Source: Microbacterium sp. (GTDB lineage Bacteria > Actinomycetota > Actinomycetes > Actinomycetales > Microbacteriaceae). From it: a DNA stretch of 7,168 bases. Positions 1-5,705 of this stretch are shown one piece after another. A model generated the notes under the pieces. The model was given only the letters and a program-made list of their open reading frames with translations, made no database searches and was not told where the DNA came from. The position numbers were made by a program, and so were the translations under genes. Each line of letters starts with the position of its first letter. Position 1 is the stretch's first letter. Location of the stretch: assembly GCA_031286555.1 (NCBI GenBank), contig JAITUD010000492.1, forward strand, positions 1 to 7,168, given 5' to 3'.

Positions 1-187
1 TCCGGACCCGCGGGTTGCCGGCGATCGGCACCACCCGGCGGACCAGCATCTGGGGCCGGAACACGCGGTCGCGGATGTAGAAGCGGGGACAGAAGTCGGT
101 GATCTCGACGGCGCCGGCCTCCGAGCGCAGGATCGTCCTCAGGATCGCGGTGTTGCCCACGTAGGACTGGCTGGTGCCGGTCTGGTG
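1..187 (-). CDS. Glycoside hydrolase family 15 (glucoamylase/trehalase-like) fragment, lacking both ends
   Basis: The minus strand, read from about 187 down to 1, gives a continuous peptide with the features QSYVGNTAIL, a following AVEITDFCPRF and then RDRVFRPQMLVRRVVPIAG. These match the N-terminal beta-sandwich region of bacterial GH15 proteins (glucoamylase or alpha,alpha-trehalase type), where a 'YxxNTAVLxT...ITDFxPRF...RPxMLVRxVxPxxGxPR' pattern is usual. Such enzymes are cytosolic and hydrolyse alpha-glucosidic bonds, but the catalytic (alpha/alpha)6 barrel lies beyond the left edge and is not seen. The C-terminal part is cut by the window. The N-terminal part (normally several tens of residues more) is missing because the sequence turns into a PucR regulator gene on the other strand near 175-195. 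The reading frame happens to stay open into the antisense of that gene, but that stretch shows no GH15 likeness. No start codon with a ribosome binding site is evident. Family assignment comes from recognised motifs, without a search. Confidence 0.72.
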
Positions 188-200
188 CTCGAGCTCGGCG
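170..200. other. Breakpoint between GH15 and PucR gene remnants
   Basis: Left of this spot the minus strand reads as GH15; right of it the plus strand reads as PucR. PucR likeness begins around the codons for LVLELGGRF (from 182), and GH15 likeness begins around QTGTSQSY (from 184 downward), so the switch lies within roughly 25 bases. The two genes point away from each other and both lack their 5' ends. No inverted repeat, target duplication or transposase is visible. A XhoI-type CTCGAG lies at 188-193, which is probably chance in GC-rich DNA. Possible causes are deletion of the 5' halves plus the intergenic region of a divergent pair, an inversion endpoint, or a chimeric contig. Confidence 0.6.
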
Positions 201-1420
201 GACGGTTCCCGACTGTGCCGCCCGCGCTGGTGCAGGCCTGTCGCGAGCACGCCCTGGCGCTGGTCGTGCTCGAGGAGGAGGTGAAGTTCGTCGCGGTCAC
301 CGAGGCGATCCACCGCCTGATCACCCGGATGCAGTTCGACGCGCTGCAGGCCCGTCAGCAGGTGCACGACCTGTTCACCGGCCTGAGCCTGCGCGGGGCG
401 CCGGCCGGAACCGTGGTGGGTGAGACCGCCCGCATCCTCGGTGCGCCGGTGATGCTGCGCACCGTCGCGGACGAGACTGTCGCCTTCGCCCCCGCCGGCC
501 GTGAGGAGGCGCCGGTGCTCGACGCGTTCCGCGACGGCGAGGTGTGGGAGCGGGTCACGGTCGAGGCCCGTGGCACGCGCTGGGGTCGACTGCACGCGCA
601 TCCGGATGCCGGGCACCCGGCCGGAGTCCTGACCGTGCTGGAGAGCGCGGCGACCGCGCTCGCGCTCGGCCGCCTCGCCGACGGCGACGACCGGGCCTGG
701 GAGCGTGCGGCCAGCACCGCGCTGGTGCGAGACCTGCTCGACGAGTCGTTCGCGACGCCCGCCGACGCGCGTGCACGGCTCGAGTCAGGCGGATTCGGGG
801 TTCGCGACCGGACGCTGCACACGCTCGTCGTGCGCGACGCGGAAGGCGGCCTGCTCGATGCCGTGACCGCGCTGTTCGCCGCACAGGGTGCCGTGCGACA
901 GGCCGCGGACGGGCGGGACGGGATCGTGCTCGTCTCGCTGCCCGCCGGCATCCGCTCCGCCGAGATCGACGCCCTGCTCGCCGCCGTGGCCGCGGCGCTC
1001 GTCACGGCGGGAACGGGAGCGGCCTGGGGACCGCGAGCCGACGGCGTCGAGGGGCTCGCGGCATCCGTGCGCGCGGCGCGCGTGCTCGCCGCGCGGGCCG
1101 CGCCCGGCACCGTCGCACGAGGAGACGGTCGCCCGCTGATCCGGCTGGCGGGGGAGCTGCAGGGAGACCCGCGGTTGGCCGCGCTGCGTGAGGAGCTGCT
1201 CGCTCCGCTGGAGGAGTGGGATGCCGCGCATCGCGGCGACCTGCTGGAGGTGCTGCGCGCGCTGGTCGCGCACCCCACCAGCAGAACGGCCGCGGCTGCG
1301 GCATCCGGTCTGTCCCGCTCGGTGTTCTACCAGCGCCTGGAGCTGATCGGCGACCTCACCGGAGCCGACCTGGAGGACGGCGAGACGCTCGCCGCCTTCC
1401 AGATCGCACTGCTGGTGTGA
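185..1420 (+). CDS. PucR-family transcriptional regulator, N-terminally truncated
   Basis: PucR-family regulators are DNA-binding proteins of about 500 residues that control purine, amine or amino-acid catabolism. The 411 residues here begin inside the N-terminal PucR domain (PF07905): residues 1-45 contain LELGGRF, the VPPALVQAC motif and the VKFVAVTEAIHRLI end of that domain. A central effector/GGDEF-like region follows (about 170-300). A C-terminal PucR helix-turn-helix (PF13556) spans about 350-411, with LLEVLRALVAHPTSRTAAAA and LSRSVFYQRLELI. About 80-100 N-terminal residues are missing. The GTG at 185 is only the first in-frame start; nothing before it looks like a ribosome binding site, and the upstream sequence is antisense to a GH15 gene. 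The gene is therefore probably broken, or its true 5' end is lost to an assembly join. The stop is 6 bases from the end of the convergent cupin gene. PucR genes often neighbour PuuB-like oxidases, so it may once have controlled the oxidase cluster; this is inference. Confidence 0.85.
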   Translation: MLELGGRFPTVPPALVQACREHALALVVLEEEVKFVAVTEAIHRLITRMQFDALQARQQVHDLFTGLSLRGAPAGTVVGETARILGAPVMLRTVADETVAFAPAGREEAPVLDAFRDGEVWERVTVEARGTRWGRLHAHPDAGHPAGVLTVLESAATALALGRLADGDDRAWERAASTALVRDLLDESFATPADARARLESGGFGVRDRTLHTLVVRDAEGGLLDAVTALFAAQGAVRQAADGRDGIVLVSLPAGIRSAEIDALLAAVAAALVTAGTGAAWGPRADGVEGLAASVRAARVLAARAAPGTVARGDGRPLIRLAGELQGDPRLAALREELLAPLEEWDAAHRGDLLEVLRALVAHPTSRTAAAAASGLSRSVFYQRLELIGDLTGADLEDGETLAAFQIALLV

Positions 1421-1426
1421 GCAGAC

Positions 1427-1771
1427 TCAGGCGATGTAGACCTTCCGCACCGTCTCCGTCACGGTCCACGTGGTGCTCATGCCCTCGGCGAGGCGCACCA
1501 CCGAGCCGGGACCGATCGGCAGATCGGGCAGCGACGGGTCGTCGAAGGCGATGACCGCCGAGCCCGAGAGCACCACGAACAGCTCGTCGGCCTCGGTGTC
1601 GGTGGCCACGCCGGGCGTCATCTCCCAGATGCCGACTTCGCGGTCGCCGGTGTCGTCCAGTACGACGATGGCCGCGGTCGGCGCCCCCTCGACCACGGCC
1701 GCGGCGGGCAGCGCCTCGTGGTCGAGTTCGAGACCCGTGACCGCGGTGCCTGCGGCAGGCAGTGCGGTCAC
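1427..1771 (-). CDS. Small cupin-domain protein (Cupin_3/DUF861 type)
   Basis: A 114-residue single-domain cupin. The pattern EVGIWEMTPG (45-54), ADELFVVLSGSAVI (61-74), GPGSVVRLAEGMSTTW (87-102) and the closing TVTETVRKVYIA match the Cupin_3 family (PF05899, DUF861), which includes EutQ-like and ureidoglycine-aminohydrolase-like folds. The usual HxH metal ligands of cupin motif 1 and the His of motif 2 are absent (Thr/Asp/Glu instead), so a metal-dependent activity is not evident; a binding or accessory role is as likely. The chosen start is the GTG at 1771-1769. It overlaps the TGA of the upstream FAD oxidoreductase in a GTGA arrangement, which implies translational coupling and one operon. 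The frame stays open further upstream, but only inside the oxidoreductase gene. Small cupins of this kind commonly sit beside DAO-family amine oxidases in actinobacteria and proteobacteria. The exact role is unknown. Confidence 0.86.
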   Translation of the reverse strand: MTALPAAGTAVTGLELDHEALPAAAVVEGAPTAAIVVLDDTGDREVGIWEMTPGVATDTEADELFVVLSGSAVIAFDDPSLPDLPIGPGSVVRLAEGMSTTWTVTETVRKVYIA

Positions 1772-3171
1772 GAGTCGAAGCCCATGCCGACGGCGTCGAG
1801 CACCTTCAGCAGCGGGCCGCGGCGACCCTCGTTGTGGTCGGCGCGATCCATCGCGGCGCGCACCATGTTCACGCCCATCGATGCGGCGGGCTCCGGCGGG
1901 AACGGGATCGGCTTCTTGCGCACCATCTCCAGTTCGGTGCGCTCGGTCTTCTCGCCGGCGAGCTTGTCGAGCATGACGTCGGCGCCGAAGCGCGACGCCC
2001 CCACACCCAGCCCGGTGAACCCGGTCGCGTAGGCGACGCGGCCCTTCCGCGCGGTGCCGTAGAACGCGCAGAACCGGCTGCAAGAGTCGATCGCACCGGC
2101 CCAGCGGTGCGTGAAGCGCAGCCCCTCGAGCTGCGGGAACGTCGTGAAGAAGTGCTCCGCGAGCTTGCGGTGGCTCTCCATCCGGTCCTCGTACTCCGAG
2201 CGCACCTTGCCGCCGAAGTGGTAGACCGCGTCGTAGCCGCCGAACAGGATGCGGTTGTCGGCGCTGAGCCGGTAGTAGTGGAACTGGTTGGCGCTGTCGG
2301 CGAGGCCCTGGCGGTTCGACCAGCCGATCGATGCCAGCTGATCGGTGCTCAGCGGCTCGGTCATCAGCACGTAGTCGTACACCGGCACCGTCATCAGCGC
2401 GTTGCGCTTGAGCAGCGAGGGGAAGACGTTGGTGGCCAGCGCGACGTGCTGCGCGTTCACACGGCCGCCGTCGGTCACCAGGGCGACCGGGCCCGAGCCG
2501 TCGCCCTCGAGGCGCGACACCCGGCTCTGCTCGTAGATCTCCACGCCCAGTTCGGCGGCGACGCGCGCGAGCTCCAGGCCGAGCTTGGCGGGATGCACCA
2601 TCGCGCAGCCCTCCTTGTCCCAGGCGCCGGCCAGGTAGGTGTCGGAGTGCACCTCGGCCTGCACGGCCTCGCGGTCGAGGAAGCCCTCCTCCTCACGCAA
2701 CCAGTCCACCTGGTGCGGCTCGATGGCCAGCGCCAGCTGACCGGTGCGCTCGAAGTCGGCCTTGATGTCGTAACGGCGGATCGACTCCTCGATGCCGTCC
2801 AGGTTCTCCAGCCCCATCCGCTCGAGCTGTTCGATCTCGTCGGGCCAGCGGCTCAGACCGTTCTCATGGCCGTGCGTGAGGCTCGCCTCGCAGAAGCCGC
2901 CGTTGCGGCCGGTGGCCGCCCAGGCGACGCGTGATGCCTCGATCAGCACGACCCGGCGCTGCGGGTCGCGCTCCTTGGCGCGGATCGCGGTCCACAGACC
3001 GGTGTAGCCGCCGCCGACGATGGCGAGATCGGCGTCGATCGTCGCAGTCAGGCGCGGGTGCTCTGTGCGGTGCACGTCGTCGAGCCAGAACACCGCGAAG
3101 GCGGTGTCGTGCAGTGCGTGATCGACGACGGTCGGGTTCGGGCGACGGCGTTCGAAGACCGTGGTACCCAT
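1768..3171 (-). CDS. DAO-family FAD-dependent oxidoreductase (gamma-glutamylputrescine oxidase/PuuB-like)
   Basis: A 467-residue cytosolic flavoenzyme of the D-amino-acid oxidase fold (PF01266). The Rossmann FAD motif DLAIVGGGYTGLW has GxGxxG at 53-58, with the ribose-binding acidic residue E78 ending the second strand (VVLIEA). ATGRNGGF (86-93) is the family's flavin-contacting segment. The C-terminal half has HRWAGAIDSCSRF and GRVAYATGFTGLGVGASRFGAD, the second FAD-binding part. About 45 residues precede the Rossmann fold (containing FAVFWLDD), as in the PuuB group that oxidises gamma-glutamylputrescine or other secondary amines and amino acids, releasing an aldehyde or keto product and reduced flavin. 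The start ATG has GAGAGG at 3186-3181, nine bases upstream; an ATG in the same frame just before it is followed at once by a TAG stop. It overlaps the downstream cupin gene by four bases. A 69-base gap with two inverted repeats separates it from the DUF3237 gene. The substrate cannot be decided from the sequence; the family call is firm. Confidence 0.93.
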   Translation of the reverse strand: MGTTVFERRRPNPTVVDHALHDTAFAVFWLDDVHRTEHPRLTATIDADLAIVGGGYTGLWTAIRAKERDPQRRVVLIEASRVAWAATGRNGGFCEASLTHGHENGLSRWPDEIEQLERMGLENLDGIEESIRRYDIKADFERTGQLALAIEPHQVDWLREEEGFLDREAVQAEVHSDTYLAGAWDKEGCAMVHPAKLGLELARVAAELGVEIYEQSRVSRLEGDGSGPVALVTDGGRVNAQHVALATNVFPSLLKRNALMTVPVYDYVLMTEPLSTDQLASIGWSNRQGLADSANQFHYYRLSADNRILFGGYDAVYHFGGKVRSEYEDRMESHRKLAEHFFTTFPQLEGLRFTHRWAGAIDSCSRFCAFYGTARKGRVAYATGFTGLGVGASRFGADVMLDKLAGEKTERTELEMVRKKPIPFPPEPAASMGVNMVRAAMDRADHNEGRRGPLLKVLDAVGMGFDS

Positions 3172-3180
3172 CTATATCAT

Positions 3181-3186
3181 CCTCTC
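3181..3186 (-). promoter_or_regulatory. Ribosome binding site of the DAO-family oxidoreductase
   Basis: GAGAGG on the minus strand, nine bases before the ATG. A three-codon minimal frame (ATG ATA TAG) overlaps this leader directly before the true start, so this site decides the start at 3171. Confidence 0.6.
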
Positions 3187-3194
3187 GGGGTGAC

Positions 3195-3210
3195 TCCGCC
3201 GGACGGCGGA
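3195..3210. repeat. GC-rich inverted repeat in the DUF3237-oxidoreductase gap
   Basis: TCCGCC (3195-3200) and GGCGGA (3205-3210) pair perfectly around a four-base loop, in the 5' leader of the FAD oxidoreductase. On the minus strand no U-run follows, so it is not a classical terminator. It could be a leader stem-loop or an intercistronic mRNA-stability hairpin. Confidence 0.5.
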
Positions 3211-3218
3211 ATCCGTAG

Positions 3219-3237
3219 CAGTTTCAAGATGAAACTG
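3219..3237. repeat. Near-perfect AT-rich palindrome, candidate operator
   Basis: CAGTTTCA (3219-3226) and TGAAACTG (3230-3237) are exact inverted repeats around three bases (AGA). The site lies 4-22 bases past the DUF3237 stop codon (minus strand) and its centre is 57 bases upstream of the FAD oxidoreductase start. Its base composition is much lower in GC than the surroundings, and it has the size of a dimeric regulator's operator. A TTGAAA within it could serve as a -35 box, but I see no convincing -10 at the right distance. It differs from the inverted repeat between the TetR gene and the amidohydrolase gene, so a different regulator may bind it. A weak terminator hairpin is the alternative; no U-run follows. 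Confidence 0.6.
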
Positions 3238-3240
3238 TCG

Positions 3241-3654
3241 TCATCGTATGCGAAACGCGCGATAGCGCACGGTATTCGTGTCGCGGACAGCGCTGGCAAT
3301 CAGTACGCAGTCCTGCAGCCAGCAGAGCTCGGGGGAGGAGGTCTCCACTTCGAGCGCGGTGTGGAAGGGGCCCTCCATTCCGGCCCGCACGCCGCGGGCG
3401 CGCAGCAGCAGGAGATCGCCGTCGGCGGTGCGCGCCGAGTACCGGGCATCCAGATCCAGAGCGCCGTCGGCGCGGATGACCTGCCAGTCGGCGCCGCCGT
3501 GCAGCACCTCGGCGTCGACGCCGCCGCTGATCCGGCCCCCGAGGATCGGCACCCCGCGGCGCGTGCCGGCCCTGGTGGCGCCGTGCAGCTCTGGTTCGCC
3601 CAGTTCGACGACGACGTCGAAGACATGCTCGAGCGCGGGGTCGGGGATCGTCAT
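3241..3654 (-). CDS. DUF3237 (UPF0311) family protein
   Basis: A 137-residue protein, close to the usual 140-160 of the family (PF11578). Diagnostic features are RRGVPILGGRISGG (32-45), the GGADWQVIRADG block (53-64), DARYSARTADGDLLLL (69-84) and RGVR. No signal peptide or membrane segment is visible, so it should be cytosolic. The biochemical role of the family is not generally established. The start ATG overlaps the TGA of the upstream FAD monooxygenase (ATGA at 3654-3651), so translation of the two is coupled and the protein probably acts on the monooxygenase product or with the enzyme; that is inference from context. The 69 bases after its stop, before the next gene of the same strand, carry two inverted repeats. 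Confidence 0.88.
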   Translation of the reverse strand: MTIPDPALEHVFDVVVELGEPELHGATRAGTRRGVPILGGRISGGVDAEVLHGGADWQVIRADGALDLDARYSARTADGDLLLLRARGVRAGMEGPFHTALEVETSSPELCWLQDCVLIASAVRDTNTVRYRAFRIR

Positions 3655-4895
3655 GACGCCCTCGCGACGGACAGGGATGCCCGCTCGTTGAGTGTCGCCG
3701 GATGGAACCCCGCGGCCTGCTTGTAGGCGGTGGCGACCCGTTCGAGCTCCTCGGCCGGGATGACGTCGTGGATGTCGGCGAAGCCCTGCGGCGCGCGCTC
3801 CGCGGCCAGCTGCATGACGGCCTCAGGGCCGGTCGCGCGCGTGGATGCCAGCAGCGCGGTCATCGCGGGACGCCGGGCCTGCTCATAGGCGGCGAGGCCC
3901 TCCTCGACGGAGCCGGCACCGGCAAGTTCGAAGGCCAGCGTCCTGGCATCAAGGATCGCCTGCGAGCCGCCGTTCGACCCGTTCGGGTACATCGCGTGCG
4001 CGGCGTCGCCGATCAGCGTGCTGCGTCCGAACGTCCAACGGGGGAGCGAGTCGCGATCGACCATCGGGTACTCCAGGATCTCGTCGGCCGCGGCGATCAC
4101 CCCGGGCACGTCGATCCAGTCGAAGTGCCAGTCCCGGAACAGCTCGACGACCGGCGCGGGAGCGATCGCGCGGTTCCAGTCGGCATCCGCGCTGCCCACA
4201 CCGCGGCGCTCGGCGATGAAGTTGATCTTCACGCGGCCGTCGGCGTCAGGGGCGGCGAGGGGATAGGCGACGAACTTCTGGTTGGCGTCGCCCGCCATCA
4301 CCATCGTCCTGCCGTCCAGGAACGGCTGGGCCGTGGCGACGCCGCGCCACAGGGTCAGGCCGCTCCACGGCGGTGCGCCCTCGTCGGGGTAGCGGATGGC
4401 GCGCAGAGCCGAGTGGATGCCGTCGGCACCGATCACGAGGTCTGCCTCGACCCGCACCTCGCCCTCGTCGGTCTCGAAGACAGCGGTCGTCGGCGCACCG
4501 TCCTCGATCGCGGTGAGCCGGTGGCCCAGCCGGATGACGTCGCCGAGGCGCTCGATCACGGCGTCGCGGAGCAGCAGCTGCAGCCGGCCGCGGTGCACCG
4601 AGAACTGCGGCCAGTGGTAGCCGGCCGCGAGGCCGCGCGGCTCGGACCAGATCAGCTGGCCGAACCGGTTCGTGTAGGTCAGGGTCTCCGGCGGCACGCC
4701 CAAGTCGGCGATGCGCTCGGCCAGGCCGAGCTCGTCGAGCTCGCGGATGGCGTGCGGCAGCAGGTTCAGCCCGACACCGAGCCCGCGGATCTCGCGGCTG
4801 CGCTCGTGGATCTCGATGTCGTCGTAGCCGGCGGCATGCAGGCTGAGGGCAGCGGCGAGTCCGGCGATGCCGGCGCCGACGATGGCGATCTTCAT
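3651..4895 (-). CDS. FAD-dependent monooxygenase, PhzS-like group A flavin hydroxylase
   Basis: A 414-residue single-component flavoprotein hydroxylase (PF01494). All three family fingerprints are present: GxGxxG (IAIVGAGIAGL, 7-12) with E31 closing the second strand; the DG motif DLVIGADGIHSALR (152-165); and the GD motif IGDAAHAMYPNG from G296, followed by SNGGSQAILDAR. The 'MYPxGSNGxSQAILDAR' ending and 'GVGLNLLPHAIREL' (40-53) are typical of the PhzS-like 'flavin-dependent oxidoreductase' subgroup, not of salicylate or p-hydroxybenzoate hydroxylases, which usually have GQGxNxxxxD. The enzyme would use NAD(P)H and oxygen to hydroxylate an aromatic or heteroaromatic ring in the cytosol; the substrate is unknown. 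A strong ribosome binding site, GAGGAGG, lies five bases before the ATG. The gene is 28 bases downstream of the TetR gene and overlaps the DUF3237 gene by four bases, so the three probably form one transcript from the TetR promoter. There are no phenazine biosynthesis genes here, so the name PhzS itself is not justified. Confidence 0.93.
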   Translation of the reverse strand: MKIAIVGAGIAGLAAALSLHAAGYDDIEIHERSREIRGLGVGLNLLPHAIRELDELGLAERIADLGVPPETLTYTNRFGQLIWSEPRGLAAGYHWPQFSVHRGRLQLLLRDAVIERLGDVIRLGHRLTAIEDGAPTTAVFETDEGEVRVEADLVIGADGIHSALRAIRYPDEGAPPWSGLTLWRGVATAQPFLDGRTMVMAGDANQKFVAYPLAAPDADGRVKINFIAERRGVGSADADWNRAIAPAPVVELFRDWHFDWIDVPGVIAAADEILEYPMVDRDSLPRWTFGRSTLIGDAAHAMYPNGSNGGSQAILDARTLAFELAGAGSVEEGLAAYEQARRPAMTALLASTRATGPEAVMQLAAERAPQGFADIHDVIPAEELERVATAYKQAAGFHPATLNERASLSVARAS

Positions 4896-4900
4896 TGATT

Positions 4901-4907
4901 CCTCCTC
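4901..4907 (-). promoter_or_regulatory. Strong ribosome binding site of the FAD monooxygenase
   Basis: GAGGAGG on the minus strand, five bases before the ATG at 4895. It is the best Shine-Dalgarno match in the window and suggests high translation of the monooxygenase relative to the TetR gene just upstream. Confidence 0.75.
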
Positions 4908-4923
4908 GGGTCGGGCGTCGGGG

Positions 4924-5595
4924 TCAGCGGGCGGCGGTCCGTTCGGCCGACTCGATGATGGCGTCGACGCCCGCCAGGAACAGGTCGCGGTCCTCGAGTT
5001 CGGCCAGCGCGATCGCGTTCTGCGCGATCAGCGGGTACTTGCGCGGATCGGCGAGCAGGGGGCCCTCGAACCACGGGCTCGAGGCGGAGTCCTCTTCGTC
5101 ACCGCCGCGCGCCCGCGCGATTCCGGATGCTCCGGACAGCATCTGCGAGGCCATCAGCGCGTAGTGCCGCACGAGATCCGAATCGCGCAGCCCAGCGGTG
5201 TGGAAGGCATCGAGCATGAACTCGACCGCCGTCAGCTCGCCGTCGCCGTGTGTGGTGAGGACGGTGGCCTCGGCACCGATCGCGGGGAACCGCGTGTACC
5301 ACTTCAGCGTGGCGGCGGCGAGCTCTCGCAGCCGCTCCTGCCACTGCGCGCGCGGCGCGCTGACCTCGGCTGCCGCGCGGGAGTCCAGTTCGTCGAGCAG
5401 CGCGCCCATCAGTGCATCCTTGCTGCGGAAGTGCCGGTAGATCGCCGTCGGGTCGGAGCCGAGGCGCGTGCCGAGCTCGCGCACCGAGATGCTCGCGACG
5501 CCGGTCGCGGCGAGCTCGAGGCCGGCCTCGACGATCGTCTGCCGATCGAGGCGGGCGCGTCCCTTCGAGCGGGGGGATGCTGCTGCGTCAGTCAT
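4924..5595 (-). CDS. TetR/AcrR-family transcriptional regulator
   Basis: A 223-residue repressor-type protein. The N-terminal DNA-binding domain (PF00440) spans about residues 18-64: RQTIVEAGLELAATG, then SISVRELGTRLGSDPTAIYRHFRSKDALM, with the recognition helix followed by the family's IYRHFRSKD signature (52-60). The remaining helical part is the ligand-binding and dimer domain; it is too diverse to name a ligand. I chose the ATG at 5595 because GAGAAGG (5606-5600) lies four bases before it; an in-frame ATG at 5622 would add nine residues, has no clear ribosome binding site, and lies only about 13 bases from the predicted transcription start. The gene is divergent from the amidohydrolase and heads the minus-strand cluster. 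An inverted repeat covering both -35 boxes in between is its probable operator, giving autoregulation plus control of both directions by a pathway compound. This regulatory scheme is inferred. Confidence 0.92.
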   Translation of the reverse strand: MTDAAASPRSKGRARLDRQTIVEAGLELAATGVASISVRELGTRLGSDPTAIYRHFRSKDALMGALLDELDSRAAAEVSAPRAQWQERLRELAAATLKWYTRFPAIGAEATVLTTHGDGELTAVEFMLDAFHTAGLRDSDLVRHYALMASQMLSGASGIARARGGDEEDSASSPWFEGPLLADPRKYPLIAQNAIALAELEDRDLFLAGVDAIIESAERTAAR

Positions 5596-5641
5596 GGATC
5601 CTTCTCTCGTCGCTGTACCCATCGTGGCACGCGACCGGCTC

Positions 5642-5671
5642 AGTATGACCCGTGGACAACGGCGTAGTCAA
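5642..5671 (-). promoter_or_regulatory. Predicted promoter of the TetR-monooxygenase cluster
   Basis: On the minus strand, TTGACT (5671-5666) and CATACT (5647-5642) are separated by 18 bases, a good match to sigma70-type -35 and -10 boxes. Predicted transcription would start near 5635, about 40 bases before the preferred TetR start. The -35 box lies in the left arm of the GTCAAC/GTTGAC inverted repeat. Confidence 0.55.
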
Positions 5672-5681
5672 CAGCGTTGAC
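5667..5681. promoter_or_regulatory. Probable TetR operator (inverted repeat shared by both -35 boxes)
   Basis: GTCAAC (5667-5672), AGC, GTTGAC (5676-5681) is a perfect 6+3+6 inverted repeat in the divergent gap next to a TetR gene. It overlaps the -35 boxes of the predicted promoters on both strands. A repressor bound here would block both directions at once, the usual TetR arrangement. Related hexamers GACAAC, GTCAAC and GACAAC begin at 5655, 5667 and 5679, exactly 12 bases apart, which may extend the binding site. Confidence 0.6.
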
Positions 5682-5705
5682 AACTCCCGACGATCCGGAT
5701 AGCGT
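5677..5705 (+). promoter_or_regulatory. Predicted promoter of the amidohydrolase gene
   Basis: TTGACA (5677-5682), a full consensus -35, is followed after 17 bases by TAGCGT (5700-5705), a plausible actinobacterial -10. The expected transcript starts near 5712, giving a leader of about 30 bases before the ATG at 5743. Confidence 0.6.

Noticed and set aside
188..193. XhoI site CTCGAG at the GH15/PucR join, suggesting a cloning artefact
   Set aside because: CTCGAG is common in GC-rich coding DNA (Leu-Glu) and the join cannot be placed exactly on it; kept only as a note.
314..326. The 13-base string cgcctgatcaccc occurs here and at 5709-5721
   Set aside because: The first copy is codons for RLIT within PucR; with only two copies and a coding explanation for one, this is probably coincidence.
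1427..2083. A 218-codon version of the cupin gene with an N-terminal extension
   Set aside because: The extra residues are an off-frame reading of the oxidase gene (Arg/Ala-rich); the GTG at 1771 overlapping the oxidase stop explains the real domain exactly.
1762..2934. Long plus-strand open frame (390 codons) opposite the DAO-family oxidase
   Set aside because: It is the antisense shadow of the flavoenzyme, rich in Arg/Val/Gly/His with no recognisable domain; the minus-strand frame has clear FAD motifs.
3241..4895. Phenazine biosynthesis cluster, because the monooxygenase resembles PhzS
   Set aside because: No phzA-G-type genes are present and PhzS-like enzymes are widespread in catabolic settings.
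3702..4898. Plus-strand open frame of 398 codons opposite the FAD monooxygenase
   Set aside because: Antisense shadow typical of high-GC DNA; the minus strand has all three flavin hydroxylase fingerprints and a strong ribosome binding site.
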